This document shows, piece after piece, positions 37,620-48,400 of a stretch of DNA of 64,000 nucleotides (positions within the stretch are counted from its first letter, which is position 1; each line of letters opens with the position of its first letter). Made by a program: the position numbers and the translations under genes. This DNA is from Carboxylicivirga sp964602515 (GTDB lineage: Bacteria > Bacteroidota > Bacteroidia > Bacteroidales > Marinilabiliaceae): the NCBI GenBank assembly GCA_964602515.1, contig CAZRRJ010000001.1, forward strand, positions 434,001 through 498,000. The letters are read 5' to 3'. Under the pieces are notes generated by a model, which made no database searches, was not told the DNA's origin, and was given only the letters and a program-made list of their open reading frames with translations.

Positions 37620-40600
37620 ATGAAGAGACAAATATATAATATTCTTCTGGTTATCAGTCTTATGACGTGTTCTTCAGGAACTTGGGCACAAAACATTCTG
37701 AAAGGAACGGTAACAGATCAGGAAGGAGAAGCCTTGCCTGGTGCCAATGTTTGCTTTGAGAATATAAACAATCGACTGATAATTGGAGTAGTTACCAATG
37801 TAAACGGTGAGTACTTCTTGCAAACTTCTAATGTAAGTAATCAAAAATTAAAGGTAGTTTGCTCATTTATTGGTTTTAAAACCAAAACGATTGAATATAC
37901 CGGACAGCAGACTTTAAATATTGTGCTTGAAAGTGATATGCAAACGTTGGATGATGTTGTTGTTCAAGGAGTCACTATGGAACGTGACATCATTGGTGTA
38001 CCAATAAAAAACCTTGCCGTTGCACATGAGAAAATTGAATTAACAGAAATGGAGTCGATGCCAGCAACTTCTGTAGAAGATGCACTTCAGGGAAGAATGG
38101 CCAATGTTGACATTATTGCTTCATCAGGAGACCCGGGATCTAAGATGGCTATCAGAATCCGGGGAACAAGTTCGTTAAATGCTTCGTCAGAACCATTAAT
38201 TGTAATTGATGGTATTCCATACGATACTGATATTCGGGATGATTTTGATTTTGCCACTGCCAATGAAGAAGATTTTGGTGCTTTAGTTAATATTTCGCCA
38301 ACTGATATTGCATCAATTGAGGTGCTTAAAGATGCCGCTGCCACTGCAATATGGGGCTCAAAGGGAGCTAATGGTGTTTTATTAATTAATACCAAAAAAG
38401 GAAGCCGTGGAAAAACACGGTTTTCAATAAATCAGAAGTTAGATTACAAAAGAGAGCCAAATCAGATTCCAATGTTGGATGGTAAGCAATACGTTACCCT
38501 TATACAAGACGCCATGTGGAACAGAATGCATGACCAAGGGTTTAATAAATATCAGTTAATGAATAGCTTAACAAAATATCCGGAAATTAACTTCGATCCT
38601 GAGTTTGTTTATTTTGATGAGTACAACCAAAATACCAATTGGATTGATTTAATTACGCAGGATGGGATATCGTCAGAAACCAATTTCTCTATGTCCGGTG
38701 GAGGTGATAAAGCTATCTATCGTTTCTCCTTAGGCTCGCTTAATGAAATAGGAACCACTATAGGTACGGGGTTCGATCGTATAAGCTCACGTTTAAATAT
38801 AGATTATAAATTTTCGCAAAAACTGAAGGTTGGAGCCAGCTTTTCTTATTCGGAAGGGCAGCGCGAGAACAATTGGAGTAATAATAATCTAACATCAATT
38901 CGTTCGCACGCACAGATTAAAATGCCAAATATGAGCCCGTATGTTATTGACGAAGACGGGAGTATGACCAATATGTATTTTGTACCTATTAAAACATCTG
39001 ATTATTCGCCTTTCCAGGGTACATGGGATAGATATGTATTTAACCCGGTTGCAATGGCTCATGATTCGTATAACCGAACTACTAACCGGGCGGTACGTAT
39101 GACATTTAATTTGCAGTACAGGTTATTAAATGACCTGACATTTCACTCAGATATTGGTTTTGATATCTCGACATCAAAAACAAAGAAGTTCTTACCTCAA
39201 TCAGCTACCGGCGTAGTTTGGACTGATAAAAACTTCAACCGGGCTGATGATTTAATGTCAAACAGCACATCTCGTAATATCATTAATAAACTGATTTATA
39301 ATAAAAGGTTTAACGAAAAGCACCAGATCATTTTTTCCGGGTTAAACCATATTCAGGAATATTATGGAGACAATTATTCAAGTGGAGTAAGTGGTTTGGG
39401 ATCTGGAGAACTGGGCGATCCGTCTAATGGTGGAAATATTAGGGATTTTGGCTCAGGGATATCTCGCACAAGGACTATTGGAATGGCAATAAATGGCCAT
39501 TATAATTATGATGACAGATACCTTTTTAATCTGGGCTATCGTTACGATGGCAACTCCAGAATGGGTAATGATAACCGTTGGGGAGGATTTCCAAGTATTT
39601 CATTTGCCTGGAGATTGAGTGAAGAGAACTTTATGGAGCAGTTTGAATGGCTTAGTGATGCTAAAGCTCGTATAAGCTGGGGGCAAAGTGGTAATTCACC
39701 TTCAGGAAGTTATCCTTATATTGGTAAATATTCGCCGATAGGTAGTTATGGAGGAATAAGTGCTGTATCGCCGGTAACTATTCAATTGAACCGGTTAAAG
39801 TGGGAAGTTGTAACACAACGGAACTTTGGTCTTGACCTGAGCTTTCTTGAACATAAACTGGATGTAACATTTGATTTGTATAATAAGCTGACAACAGACC
39901 TACTTCAGAAAGATGTAAAAGTTCCTTCTTCAACAGGGCATAGTAAAGTAAGTTTTTATAATTCAGGTGAAGTTGTTAACTATGGATGGGAGTTTAGGGT
40001 TAATGCAAAAAATATAATAAAAGCCAATGACTTACGTGTTTCGTTTAACTTTAACTTGTCACGCAACCGCAATAAAGTATTGGAATTACCAGATAATGTT
40101 AATTATGAAAAATATTCATTTGGTAATGGTAAATATGCACAAAATGTTGTTATTAATAACCCTATTGGGGCTTTCTATGGGTATCGTTTCCTTGGGATTT
40201 ATCAAACTGATGAACAAACCTATGCTCGCGACGCTGAAGGTCAGGTGATGACAGATGTTACCGGACAGCCTGTGCCATTGCGGATTAATAATATACAGGT
40301 ACGTCCGGGAGATGCCATTTATGAAGATATAAATCATGATGGTGTTATTGATAAGTACGACATTGTTTATCTGGGTAATTCAATGCCAATAGTAACAGGT
40401 GGAGCAGGTATAAATACTTATTATAAAGGCTTTTCTTTCAGAGCATTCTTTCATGCCAGATTTGGGCAAAGTGTTATTAATGAAGCCCGTATGAACTCCG
40501 AAAATATGTATGGTTCCAGTAATCAGAGTACAGCGGTGTTAAAACGCTGGAGATTCCCAGGGGATGATACAGAAATTCCACGAGCTATGTGGGGAAGGGG

Positions 40601-40880
40601 TTATAACTACTTAGGTTCTGACCGCTTTGTAGATGATGCCACGTTTATCCGTCTAAAACAGTTAAGCCTTTCTTATAAATTGCCTAAAGAATGGGTGCAA
40701 AAAGTGGCTTGCGAAAGAGTTGAATTAGCAGTTACTGCATATGATGTAATCACATGGACTAATTATCTAGGCCAAAATCCGGAAGTTGGGTTAAGTGGAG
40801 GAATTTATCAGTTGGCTATTGATAAGTCTTATACTCCACGTCCGATTAGGTATGCATTTACTTTAAGTGTTGATTTTTAA
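37620..40880 (+). CDS. SusC/RagA-family TonB-linked outer membrane protein 1
   Basis: A 1086-aa outer-membrane importer. After a signal (ending TWAQ) it has the SusC N-terminal domain (LKGTVTDQEGEALPGANV), then the plug with IRIRGTSSLNASSEPLIVID and IEVLKDAAATAIWGSKGANG, the standard SusC signature, and a 22-strand barrel to a C-terminal strand (YAFTLSVDF). It forms a complex with the SusD protein that follows after 4 nt, taking up oligomers bound at the surface in a TonB-dependent way. Sequence gives no ligand. It is the second gene of the operon. Confidence 0.93.
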   Translation: MKRQIYNILLVISLMTCSSGTWAQNILKGTVTDQEGEALPGANVCFENINNRLIIGVVTNVNGEYFLQTSNVSNQKLKVVCSFIGFKTKTIEYTGQQTLNIVLESDMQTLDDVVVQGVTMERDIIGVPIKNLAVAHEKIELTEMESMPATSVEDALQGRMANVDIIASSGDPGSKMAIRIRGTSSLNASSEPLIVIDGIPYDTDIRDDFDFATANEEDFGALVNISPTDIASIEVLKDAAATAIWGSKGANGVLLINTKKGSRGKTRFSINQKLDYKREPNQIPMLDGKQYVTLIQDAMWNRMHDQGFNKYQLMNSLTKYPEINFDPEFVYFDEYNQNTNWIDLITQDGISSETNFSMSGGGDKAIYRFSLGSLNEIGTTIGTGFDRISSRLNIDYKFSQKLKVGASFSYSEGQRENNWSNNNLTSIRSHAQIKMPNMSPYVIDEDGSMTNMYFVPIKTSDYSPFQGTWDRYVFNPVAMAHDSYNRTTNRAVRMTFNLQYRLLNDLTFHSDIGFDISTSKTKKFLPQSATGVVWTDKNFNRADDLMSNSTSRNIINKLIYNKRFNEKHQIIFSGLNHIQEYYGDNYSSGVSGLGSGELGDPSNGGNIRDFGSGISRTRTIGMAINGHYNYDDRYLFNLGYRYDGNSRMGNDNRWGGFPSISFAWRLSEENFMEQFEWLSDAKARISWGQSGNSPSGSYPYIGKYSPIGSYGGISAVSPVTIQLNRLKWEVVTQRNFGLDLSFLEHKLDVTFDLYNKLTTDLLQKDVKVPSSTGHSKVSFYNSGEVVNYGWEFRVNAKNIIKANDLRVSFNFNLSRNRNKVLELPDNVNYEKYSFGNGKYAQNVVINNPIGAFYGYRFLGIYQTDEQTYARDAEGQVMTDVTGQPVPLRINNIQVRPGDAIYEDINHDGVIDKYDIVYLGNSMPIVTGGAGINTYYKGFSFRAFFHARFGQSVINEARMNSENMYGSSNQSTAVLKRWRFPGDDTEIPRAMWGRGYNYLGSDRFVDDATFIRLKQLSLSYKLPKEWVQKVACERVELAVTAYDVITWTNYLGQNPEVGLSGGIYQLAIDKSYTPRPIRYAFTLSVDF

Positions 40881-40884
40881 TTAA

Positions 40885-42369
40885 ATGATTATGACATTAA
40901 TAAAATACTGTAGTAAACTTTTATTACTGGTTATGCTAATGGTTATTACCGCCTGTAATTCGTGGCTGGATATACAACCTGAAAACGAACAGACCAGTGA
41001 TCGCTATTGGAATACAAAAGAAGAAGTAGAGGCGACCACTATGGCCGGTTATGTTAGAATGAAAGAAGCATTGGATAAGTTTGTTTATTGGGGAGAAGTA
41101 AGGGGTGATGGAGTTGCTTTGGATGTAAAGGCTTCAAGTAGTTTACTCATGATTAAGCATCTTATTATTCTACCAACAAATTCAGTGTGTTCATGGAGTA
41201 AACTGTATTCTGCAATCGGTAATGCAAATGCTGTTATTAAGTATGGGCCCGGAGTATTGGATAAGGATCCAACATTTTCCCCCCAGCTATCAGATGCCTA
41301 TGTCGCAGAAGCTATCTTTATCCGTTCGCTGTGCTATTATTATTTAGTTCGTACATTCAGAGATGTACCATTGATATTAGAACCTTATGCTGACGATGCT
41401 CATGTTTTTCAACATGAAAAATCAACAGAAGAGCAGGTGCTAGCACGTATTGTTAGCGATTTGAACCTGTATGTTTCAAAATGTAAGCCGGGTTATGAAA
41501 GCGGATTTGGGAATGAATGGCAAAATAAGGGGCGTGCAACCAAATGGGCGTATTATGCACTGATGGCAGATATTTACCTGTGGATGGCTGATTATGATAA
41601 TTGTATAAAAATGTGTGACCAGATTATGGCATCAGGGCAATTTAATTTATTGCCAACAGACGAATGGTATCAATTATTCTATCCCGGAAATTCAGAGGAA
41701 GGCATATTTGAACTTCAATGGTTGCCTAGCCTTAAGGAAAGTAATTCGTTGTATGACTGGTTTTATAATTCATCTCAGTTCAATCTGTCGGAACAGTCTT
41801 ATGACTTATTTAACCAGTTTGCTATTAGCGATTACCGGGGGCTTGGTACTACTTATAATGATATGAGGCAAATTTGGAAGTTTGCTGGTAATGCGCCGTA
41901 TACAGAGGGTGGAGTTACAAGAGGTACCAACGAACGTAATGCTAACTGGATTTTTTACCGTTATGCAGATATTATACTGATGAAAGCCGAGGCACTTGCA
42001 ATGACCAACCAATTAGAGGCTGCTCACAAGTTGGTTGAGGTAATCAGAAAACGTGCAGGGTATAATACAGAACTTCCGGCTCCAATCGATGAGAAAGTAG
42101 CATTGCAAATGGTTATTGATCAGCGGCAGATGGAGTTTGTTGGTGAAGGAAAAAGATGGTTTGATATACTTCGAGTAGCCAAGCGTGATAGTTATGCCAA
42201 TAAGGAGTACCTGATAGAAACCTTATTGAGAAATGTATCGGCAAAAGATTATGCAATTTATTATGCAAAACTATCAGATGTTAATGGATATTATTTGCCA
42301 ATTCACCAAGATGAGATTGATGCAAATGGAGGAATTTTGACGCAAAATCCATATTATGAAAATCAATAA
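40885..42369 (+). CDS. SusD/RagB-like nutrient-binding lipoprotein 1
   Basis: A 494-aa surface lipoprotein with lipobox VITAC (Cys at about residue 24). The SusD pattern is clear: the N-terminal helix region NSWLDIQPENEQTSDRYWNT, tetratricopeptide-like helices with AEAIFIRSLCYYYLVRTFRDVPL, and a C-terminal region with WIFYRYADIILMKAEALAM and QRQMEFVGEGKRWFDILRV. It binds the glycan and acts as lid of SusC 1. The gene lies 4 nt after susC and its end overlaps the following FAS1 gene. Confidence 0.93.
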   Translation: MIMTLIKYCSKLLLLVMLMVITACNSWLDIQPENEQTSDRYWNTKEEVEATTMAGYVRMKEALDKFVYWGEVRGDGVALDVKASSSLLMIKHLIILPTNSVCSWSKLYSAIGNANAVIKYGPGVLDKDPTFSPQLSDAYVAEAIFIRSLCYYYLVRTFRDVPLILEPYADDAHVFQHEKSTEEQVLARIVSDLNLYVSKCKPGYESGFGNEWQNKGRATKWAYYALMADIYLWMADYDNCIKMCDQIMASGQFNLLPTDEWYQLFYPGNSEEGIFELQWLPSLKESNSLYDWFYNSSQFNLSEQSYDLFNQFAISDYRGLGTTYNDMRQIWKFAGNAPYTEGGVTRGTNERNANWIFYRYADIILMKAEALAMTNQLEAAHKLVEVIRKRAGYNTELPAPIDEKVALQMVIDQRQMEFVGEGKRWFDILRVAKRDSYANKEYLIETLLRNVSAKDYAIYYAKLSDVNGYYLPIHQDEIDANGGILTQNPYYENQ

Positions 42370-43960
42370 TATTATGGCTGAAATACAAAAAAATAAAGGT
42401 ATCATCGTTTGTGCTATAGCTTTCATGCTGTTTCAGATTGTGAGCTGCAACGATCCTTATGAAGATTCAAAATTTGCTGTAATTGATGGACTTACAGCTG
42501 GAAGTTATATTGAGAGTCATGAAGACTATTCGTTATGGTATAGTTTGCTGAATTCAACCAACATGTTTAATGCTATTACACTTAACGGACAGTTTACCTG
42601 TTTTGTGCCTAATAATAGTGCAGTTGAAGACTATATGAAAGCCAAGGGTTATGGTGGGGTTGAGGCTATTCCCACTGATAAAGCTTTGGCTTTGGTAAAA
42701 TACCATATTATCGCAAATAGAGCTTTTGATCATGCCTCGTTTACTTTTGGTGCTATTCCAGATACTACTGTTTCGGGCGATTTTCTAATTACAAAATATG
42801 AAGTCGATCAGGGAAATAAGGTGTATCTGAATGATTATGCTTTAATTGTTGAAAAAGATATTGAGGTAATCAATGGAGTAATACATGTGTTAGATCATGT
42901 GTTGGATCCTATTACTGACTCGGTATTGGATAAGCTTAATTCAGAACCGGATCGTTATAGTATTTTTCTTGCACTATTGGATCGAACCGGGTTTGGTAAT
43001 GAATTAAGTACTAATTATAATGAAGGGGGAGTGAAAAGATATATTACTCTCTTTGTAGTGCCAGATAGCATTTATAAGCAGGCTGATGTTAAAAACATTG
43101 AAGACCTGTGTGCATTAGTTTCGCCTTATGAGCAAAATTATACCGATCGAGATAACCTGTTATATCAGTATGTTGCTTATCATGCCGTATCGGGGGTTCA
43201 ATCATTTAATGATTTGGCTGAATTTCCTGAAAACATGAAAAAAAAGAATGTAGTCACTTATGCAGGAACAGAGTTATTTACTGTTGAGGATATCAAAGGA
43301 GAACTGATTATCAACAGGGATGAAGAGTTGGATCAACAGATCAGAATGTTGCCAGAGAGGCTTAATACAGCAGCCAAAAACGGATTATTGCACGAAGTAG
43401 ATAATATAATGAAGGTGTATTCACCCCAGCCAACAACATTTAAGTTTGACTTTACCGATGCGGCTTATCATCCGGCCTTTGCTGAAATGGAATTTTATAG
43501 ACGTGCAAAATATGCAGGAACCACTCCTAATTATGGAGTGGTAGATCCGGATAAATTTCCCGGAATAAGGTGGGAAACTATACCTGAGGGTTTTGGTACT
43601 GTTATGTATGAAGTAAGATCTACATGGCCTGGCTTTTTTGACAATGGCGATGTATTATATGCTAATCTGGGTTTGATAGGCTGGATTGAGGTTGATGTTC
43701 CTGCAATTGTAAAAGGACGATACAAGGTAACAATGCGTTATCATTATGCACATGGAAGGGGCACCTACCAGGTATCTTTTGATGGAAAAAGACTTGGAGC
43801 TCCTGTTATAATGCATCTAAACAATGGTTACACAAGGAAAGAAGTAGATTTAGGAGTAGTTAATTTGCGAGAAACAAAAGGGCATACTGTTAAATTTTCG
43901 GTTATTGCTCCTGGTTCTATGGAAGTCGACTATTTATTATTTGAACCTGTTTTAGACTAA
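42356..43960 (+). CDS. FAS1 domain lipoprotein with C-terminal beta domain (first)
   Basis: A 534-aa lipoprotein, lipobox FQIVSC (Cys at about 31). Two FAS1 domains: GQFTCFVPNNSAVEDYM (about 80) and a second at about 200-345 (RYITLFVVPDSIYKQ). The last ~160 residues (from about 365) form a beta-sandwich (GRYKVTMRYHYAHGRGTYQV and VKFSVIAPGSMEVDYLLFE), similar to the DUF5108-like end of other fasciclin proteins in this phylum and possibly a carbohydrate-binding module. The frame overlaps SusD by 14 nt; ATG at 42374, 4 nt after the SusD stop, is an alternative start. Confidence 0.82.
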   Translation: MKINNIMAEIQKNKGIIVCAIAFMLFQIVSCNDPYEDSKFAVIDGLTAGSYIESHEDYSLWYSLLNSTNMFNAITLNGQFTCFVPNNSAVEDYMKAKGYGGVEAIPTDKALALVKYHIIANRAFDHASFTFGAIPDTTVSGDFLITKYEVDQGNKVYLNDYALIVEKDIEVINGVIHVLDHVLDPITDSVLDKLNSEPDRYSIFLALLDRTGFGNELSTNYNEGGVKRYITLFVVPDSIYKQADVKNIEDLCALVSPYEQNYTDRDNLLYQYVAYHAVSGVQSFNDLAEFPENMKKKNVVTYAGTELFTVEDIKGELIINRDEELDQQIRMLPERLNTAAKNGLLHEVDNIMKVYSPQPTTFKFDFTDAAYHPAFAEMEFYRRAKYAGTTPNYGVVDPDKFPGIRWETIPEGFGTVMYEVRSTWPGFFDNGDVLYANLGLIGWIEVDVPAIVKGRYKVTMRYHYAHGRGTYQVSFDGKRLGAPVIMHLNNGYTRKEVDLGVVNLRETKGHTVKFSVIAPGSMEVDYLLFEPVLD

Positions 43961-43970
43961 AAGAAAGCTG

Positions 43971-45482
43971 ATGAAAACAAAAATAATGATACTACTATCG
44001 CTAGCATTGGGAGTTTTTGCCTGTAACGATAAGTGGAACGATTATTATAAAACGCAGGATGGTGAAAACTCATCTGCATCCAGTGATAAAATCTGGGATT
44101 TTATTAAAGATCAGAAAGAGTACTCTTCCTTTGTAGCTTTAATGGAAGAAACTGAAGTGTACAAAGAATTACAAAAAGATCAGATTCTTACCTTGTGGGC
44201 AGTACCTAATGAGTATTTTGTTGATTTGTCCGGTAAGTCAGCTGAAGAAAAAGTACGAATTGCAAGGCATCACATTAATTATTTGTCCATTCCAACATCA
44301 AAAATGGAAGATGGAAAAATAATAAAGACAATTGCAGGTAAAAATGCAACCCTGTTAAAAGGTAATGACGGGTATACATTTAATGGTTTTGAGCTACTTG
44401 AGAAAAATATGTTGTGTGCCAATGGGGTTGTTCACAGCATTAGTGGAACATTAATAGTAATGGACAACATTTACGAGTTTATTGAGCAGATGGGTGATGA
44501 ATATTCTATGTTTCGTGATTCTATTTTGACTCAAAACGATACTGTATTCAGAGCCGATTTAAGTTTCCCGATAGGTGTTACTGAAACAGGAAATACCGTA
44601 TATGATTCCATTTTTGTAATTTATAATACTTTTTTAACACTGGCAGATATCCGGGATGAGAATCAACAATTTACAGTATTTGCACCTAAAAATGATCAGT
44701 GGGAGAATGTATTAACCCAGTTATCAAATGTATATGGTGATTATGTTACAACAAAAGACTCGATAAAAGTATTTGATTGGTTTTTAGGTGCTTTATTTCA
44801 TGAAGGTGAGATTCACAATTATGGTAGCGAATTAAGTTTGTATTCGGTCTATGATAGATGGTGGAAAACAGATAAACAATTAGTTAATCCGGAACCACTT
44901 GAGTTAAGTAACGGATTAGTTTACGATGTAACAAATTTACATCTTCCTGGATTTTTATTACAGAAAGAAGTTATAAGTCTTGCATCGGACTATACGCGTT
45001 TAACTGCTGAGGAAAAGGCTGAGTACTTTACGATAGTTGGTATAGATCCAGAAACAGCTCCAGAGAGTGTATTTAACCCGGCTTATACTTGGTATAGTAA
45101 AAAATACTTTCTGATGAATCCTTCAGGAAATCAATCGGAAGGATATGAAATATCTGTTGAGTGGACTGTTTTAGAGGAAGATCAGTTTAAGCGTTTAAAG
45201 CCGGTAATTATTACCCCCGGAAAATATAAGATTGAATTCGCGTGGAGACCTTACAATAATGGTTATCATGCAACTTATGTTAATGGAATTCAGGTTGGAG
45301 GTGAATTTAATGTTGGATCTAAATCAGGTCAGGATGCAAAATTCTTTGAGATGGGAGAACTGGAAATTCCTGAGTCGGCCGGTGCTGTACCTTTAAAAGT
45401 AAAGGATAAGTGGTTAAAAGAAGGCGATGGACGCATTGTTATTTATGGCGTTAAAATTACACCTGATAAGGATAATTACTAA
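43971..45482 (+). CDS. FAS1 domain lipoprotein with C-terminal beta domain (second)
   Basis: A 503-aa lipoprotein, lipobox LGVFAC (Cys at about 18). FAS1-like domains occupy about 35-165 (QILTLWAVPNEYFVDL) and about 165-330 (QQFTVFAPKNDQWENV). The C-terminal ~150 residues repeat the design of the preceding gene (PGKYKIEFAWRPYNNGYHAT, then VNGIQVGGEF), so the two genes look like paralogs by tandem duplication. It lies 10 nt after the first copy and 11 nt before susC 2. A role as accessory surface binding proteins for the second SusCD pair is inference. Confidence 0.82.
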   Translation: MKTKIMILLSLALGVFACNDKWNDYYKTQDGENSSASSDKIWDFIKDQKEYSSFVALMEETEVYKELQKDQILTLWAVPNEYFVDLSGKSAEEKVRIARHHINYLSIPTSKMEDGKIIKTIAGKNATLLKGNDGYTFNGFELLEKNMLCANGVVHSISGTLIVMDNIYEFIEQMGDEYSMFRDSILTQNDTVFRADLSFPIGVTETGNTVYDSIFVIYNTFLTLADIRDENQQFTVFAPKNDQWENVLTQLSNVYGDYVTTKDSIKVFDWFLGALFHEGEIHNYGSELSLYSVYDRWWKTDKQLVNPEPLELSNGLVYDVTNLHLPGFLLQKEVISLASDYTRLTAEEKAEYFTIVGIDPETAPESVFNPAYTWYSKKYFLMNPSGNQSEGYEISVEWTVLEEDQFKRLKPVIITPGKYKIEFAWRPYNNGYHATYVNGIQVGGEFNVGSKSGQDAKFFEMGELEIPESAGAVPLKVKDKWLKEGDGRIVIYGVKITPDKDNY

Positions 45483-45493
45483 TACTGTTCGAA

Positions 45494-48400
45494 ATGAAAA
45501 TACAATATATATATATAATATTAAGCACACTCTTGATTTTCCTAACACCAGAAATGGTAACTGCGCAAGATAGTTCTGATTTTACAGGTAAAGTCATGAG
45601 TGCACTGGATCAGAAACCCATTGAAGGAGCAATGGTGTGGGCAAAATTTGAGCAAAATTCGTCCATTACTGATGCAAACGGGAATTTTAAGATCACTCTT
45701 TCTAATAAAAATGAAATACTGGTGATTAGTGCTCATGGTTATGAAGACTACGAATTGGCGGTAAATAGTTTAGGTAATCAGGATGTGTTTTTGTTGCCGC
45801 AAACCAGTTATATGTACAATGAAAAAATAATATTTCCTCGTGGCGAAACAACTTATAATACAAAGGCTGGTTCATCAAAGCAACTTAAGGGTAGAGATTT
45901 ATCACAAGCGAGTAAAAGCATTGATGAAAGTTTATCCGGATTAGTACCTGGTCTTTATGTTAAGAGCATGAGTGGTATGCCCGGCGAAGGATCTTTTTTA
46001 AGTGTGAATGGTACACGCTCTTTTATAGGTTCCAACATGCCTATGATTATTATTGATGGTATGGTCTACATTCCTAACCACTCAGAATCGCCTGTTATTA
46101 ATGGATTTTCTAGGAATGCATTTATGCCATTTGATTTGGGTGAAGTTGAAAACATTACCTTAATTAATGGTGCTGATGCAGGACAGTTTGGTTCAATTGG
46201 TTCTGCTGGGATTATTAATATTCAAAGTGAAAGAGCATACGAACTGAACACCAAAGTTGAATATCAAACAATAAATGGCCTGTCATGGTTTAATAAGCGA
46301 ATTCCTTTAATGCAAGGTACGGCTTTTAAAAATTATATTGGAGATGTGGCCGCAACCCGTTACTCAGATTTGGATGCTTTAGTAAACCGCTTTCCTTACC
46401 TGAAAGATGATCCGGATTATCATTACAATTATTTGTATGATAATGAAGTAAATTGGCAGGATGAGGTTTATACTCAGGCATATTCAACTAAACATGCTTT
46501 TAAAATACGAGGTGGTGATGCTATTGCAAAATATGCTTTGTCTGTAGGTTATTCAAGCGACAAAGGAATTATTGAAAATACAAGTCTTGATAAATATTAT
46601 ACTAAACTTAATGCAGATATTAATATTACCAAGCGCTTAAGTATGTTTGCTTCTGCATTTTTCAGTGCCGATGAAGGTGTTTTACAGGAGCAGGGTATGG
46701 CTTATCAAACAAATCCTTTGCTTACCGCATATGCACAGGGGCCACTGTTTGGTAAATATGAAAAAAATACTTTAGGAATTGATTTGCCAGTATTTGCAAA
46801 CCTTGCTAATAACTATACTTACCTGGGAATAAGCAACCCTCTAGCTGTTGTTTCTGATGTGGATATTACCAGCAAGGCTCATGATGTTTTGGTAAGTACA
46901 GGGCTGAACTATGAATTTAATAAAAAGTGGGTGTTGCATGCAATAGGTGGTTTTGTATTTAATTCAAACCGGGAAAAAGTATTTATACCGGGTAAAGACT
47001 CAGAAGCTATAGCGCCATTAATGAATGGATTAGCTCAAAATACAGTGCGAAATGGGAATGGTGTTGGTTTCAGCCTGTATTCGAAAATGAATGTTAATTA
47101 TCATAGTATTGTCAGGCAAAATCATCTTTTAAATGTTGATGCCGGACTTCAGGTTTTAACACAGGACAATGAATACGATGCCGGATTTGGTATTAATACC
47201 AGTTCTGATTTTTACCGTACGCTGAATAGTACCCACGAGACTGAGGGGCGATTAATATCAGGGTATATTAATAAGTGGAACTGGTTAAATATGTATGCAA
47301 CCGGGCAATATAGTTTTAAAAACATGTGGTATGTTAATATGGGACTGGCAGTTGACGGAGCTTCTTCTGTAGGACAGAATAGTAATAAATTACAAATTTA
47401 CCCTACTATAACCACAATGTTCAACCTTAATAGAATACAGGGGTTAGGTATTTCTTCTGTACTTGACGACTTGTCTGTTAGAGCAGGTTATAGTATGACC
47501 GGCAACAGCCGTTTTTCGTCTCATTTCGGGCAGTATACTTATCAGACACAAAACTACAGGGATCTGACAGGTATAGTTAGAGTAGGTATTCCAAACTCTA
47601 AGTTGGAACCTGAAATTAATACAAGGTACTCACTTGGATTACACGTAGCTTCTATTCGAAATCTGGTAGAATTTAATGTTGAATGGTATAATATTCAAAC
47701 CCGTAATATGGTGCTTCAGAATGAAATGCCGGCAGCTTATGGATTTGGATATACATATAAAAACGGAGGAGAGTTGAGTACTTCTGGTGTTGATTTAAGC
47801 TTAAATGCCAGATTAATTAATACCACTAACTTTAGCTGGATGATAGGTGGTAATATCTCATCCATATCAAGCGAAATAAAAAAAATTGGTGATATTGAAG
47901 AGTCTATTATTAAGTATTCAGATGGATCTATGCTAATCAACCGGGTTGGAGAATCACCCTATTCATATTATGGATATAAGATGGAAAAAGTTATTTACTC
48001 CAATGAAGAAGCAAAGCTTTTGAATCTTCAGGCACACAATGGTGAAACATTTGAAGCCGGAGATGTAAAATTTGTTGACAATACTGGTGACGGAACTATT
48101 AATGAAAAAGACCTTGTTATTTTAGGTAACGCAACACCTGATTTTTATGGAGGACTTTATACATCTACCAGGTATAAATCATTTTCATTGACAGCCAGAT
48201 TTAGTTATGCATACGGAGGAGAATTGTATAATGCTGTTCGAAGATCAACCGGCTCGTTATCATCTATCTCTAATCAATCGACAGAAGTAGAGCGCAGGTG
48301 GTCTTATGATGGGCAGGTTACAGATATACCAAAGGCAGAATATGGTGATCCTATGGGCAATGCTCGTTTCTCATCGCGCTGGATTGAAGATGGATCATTT

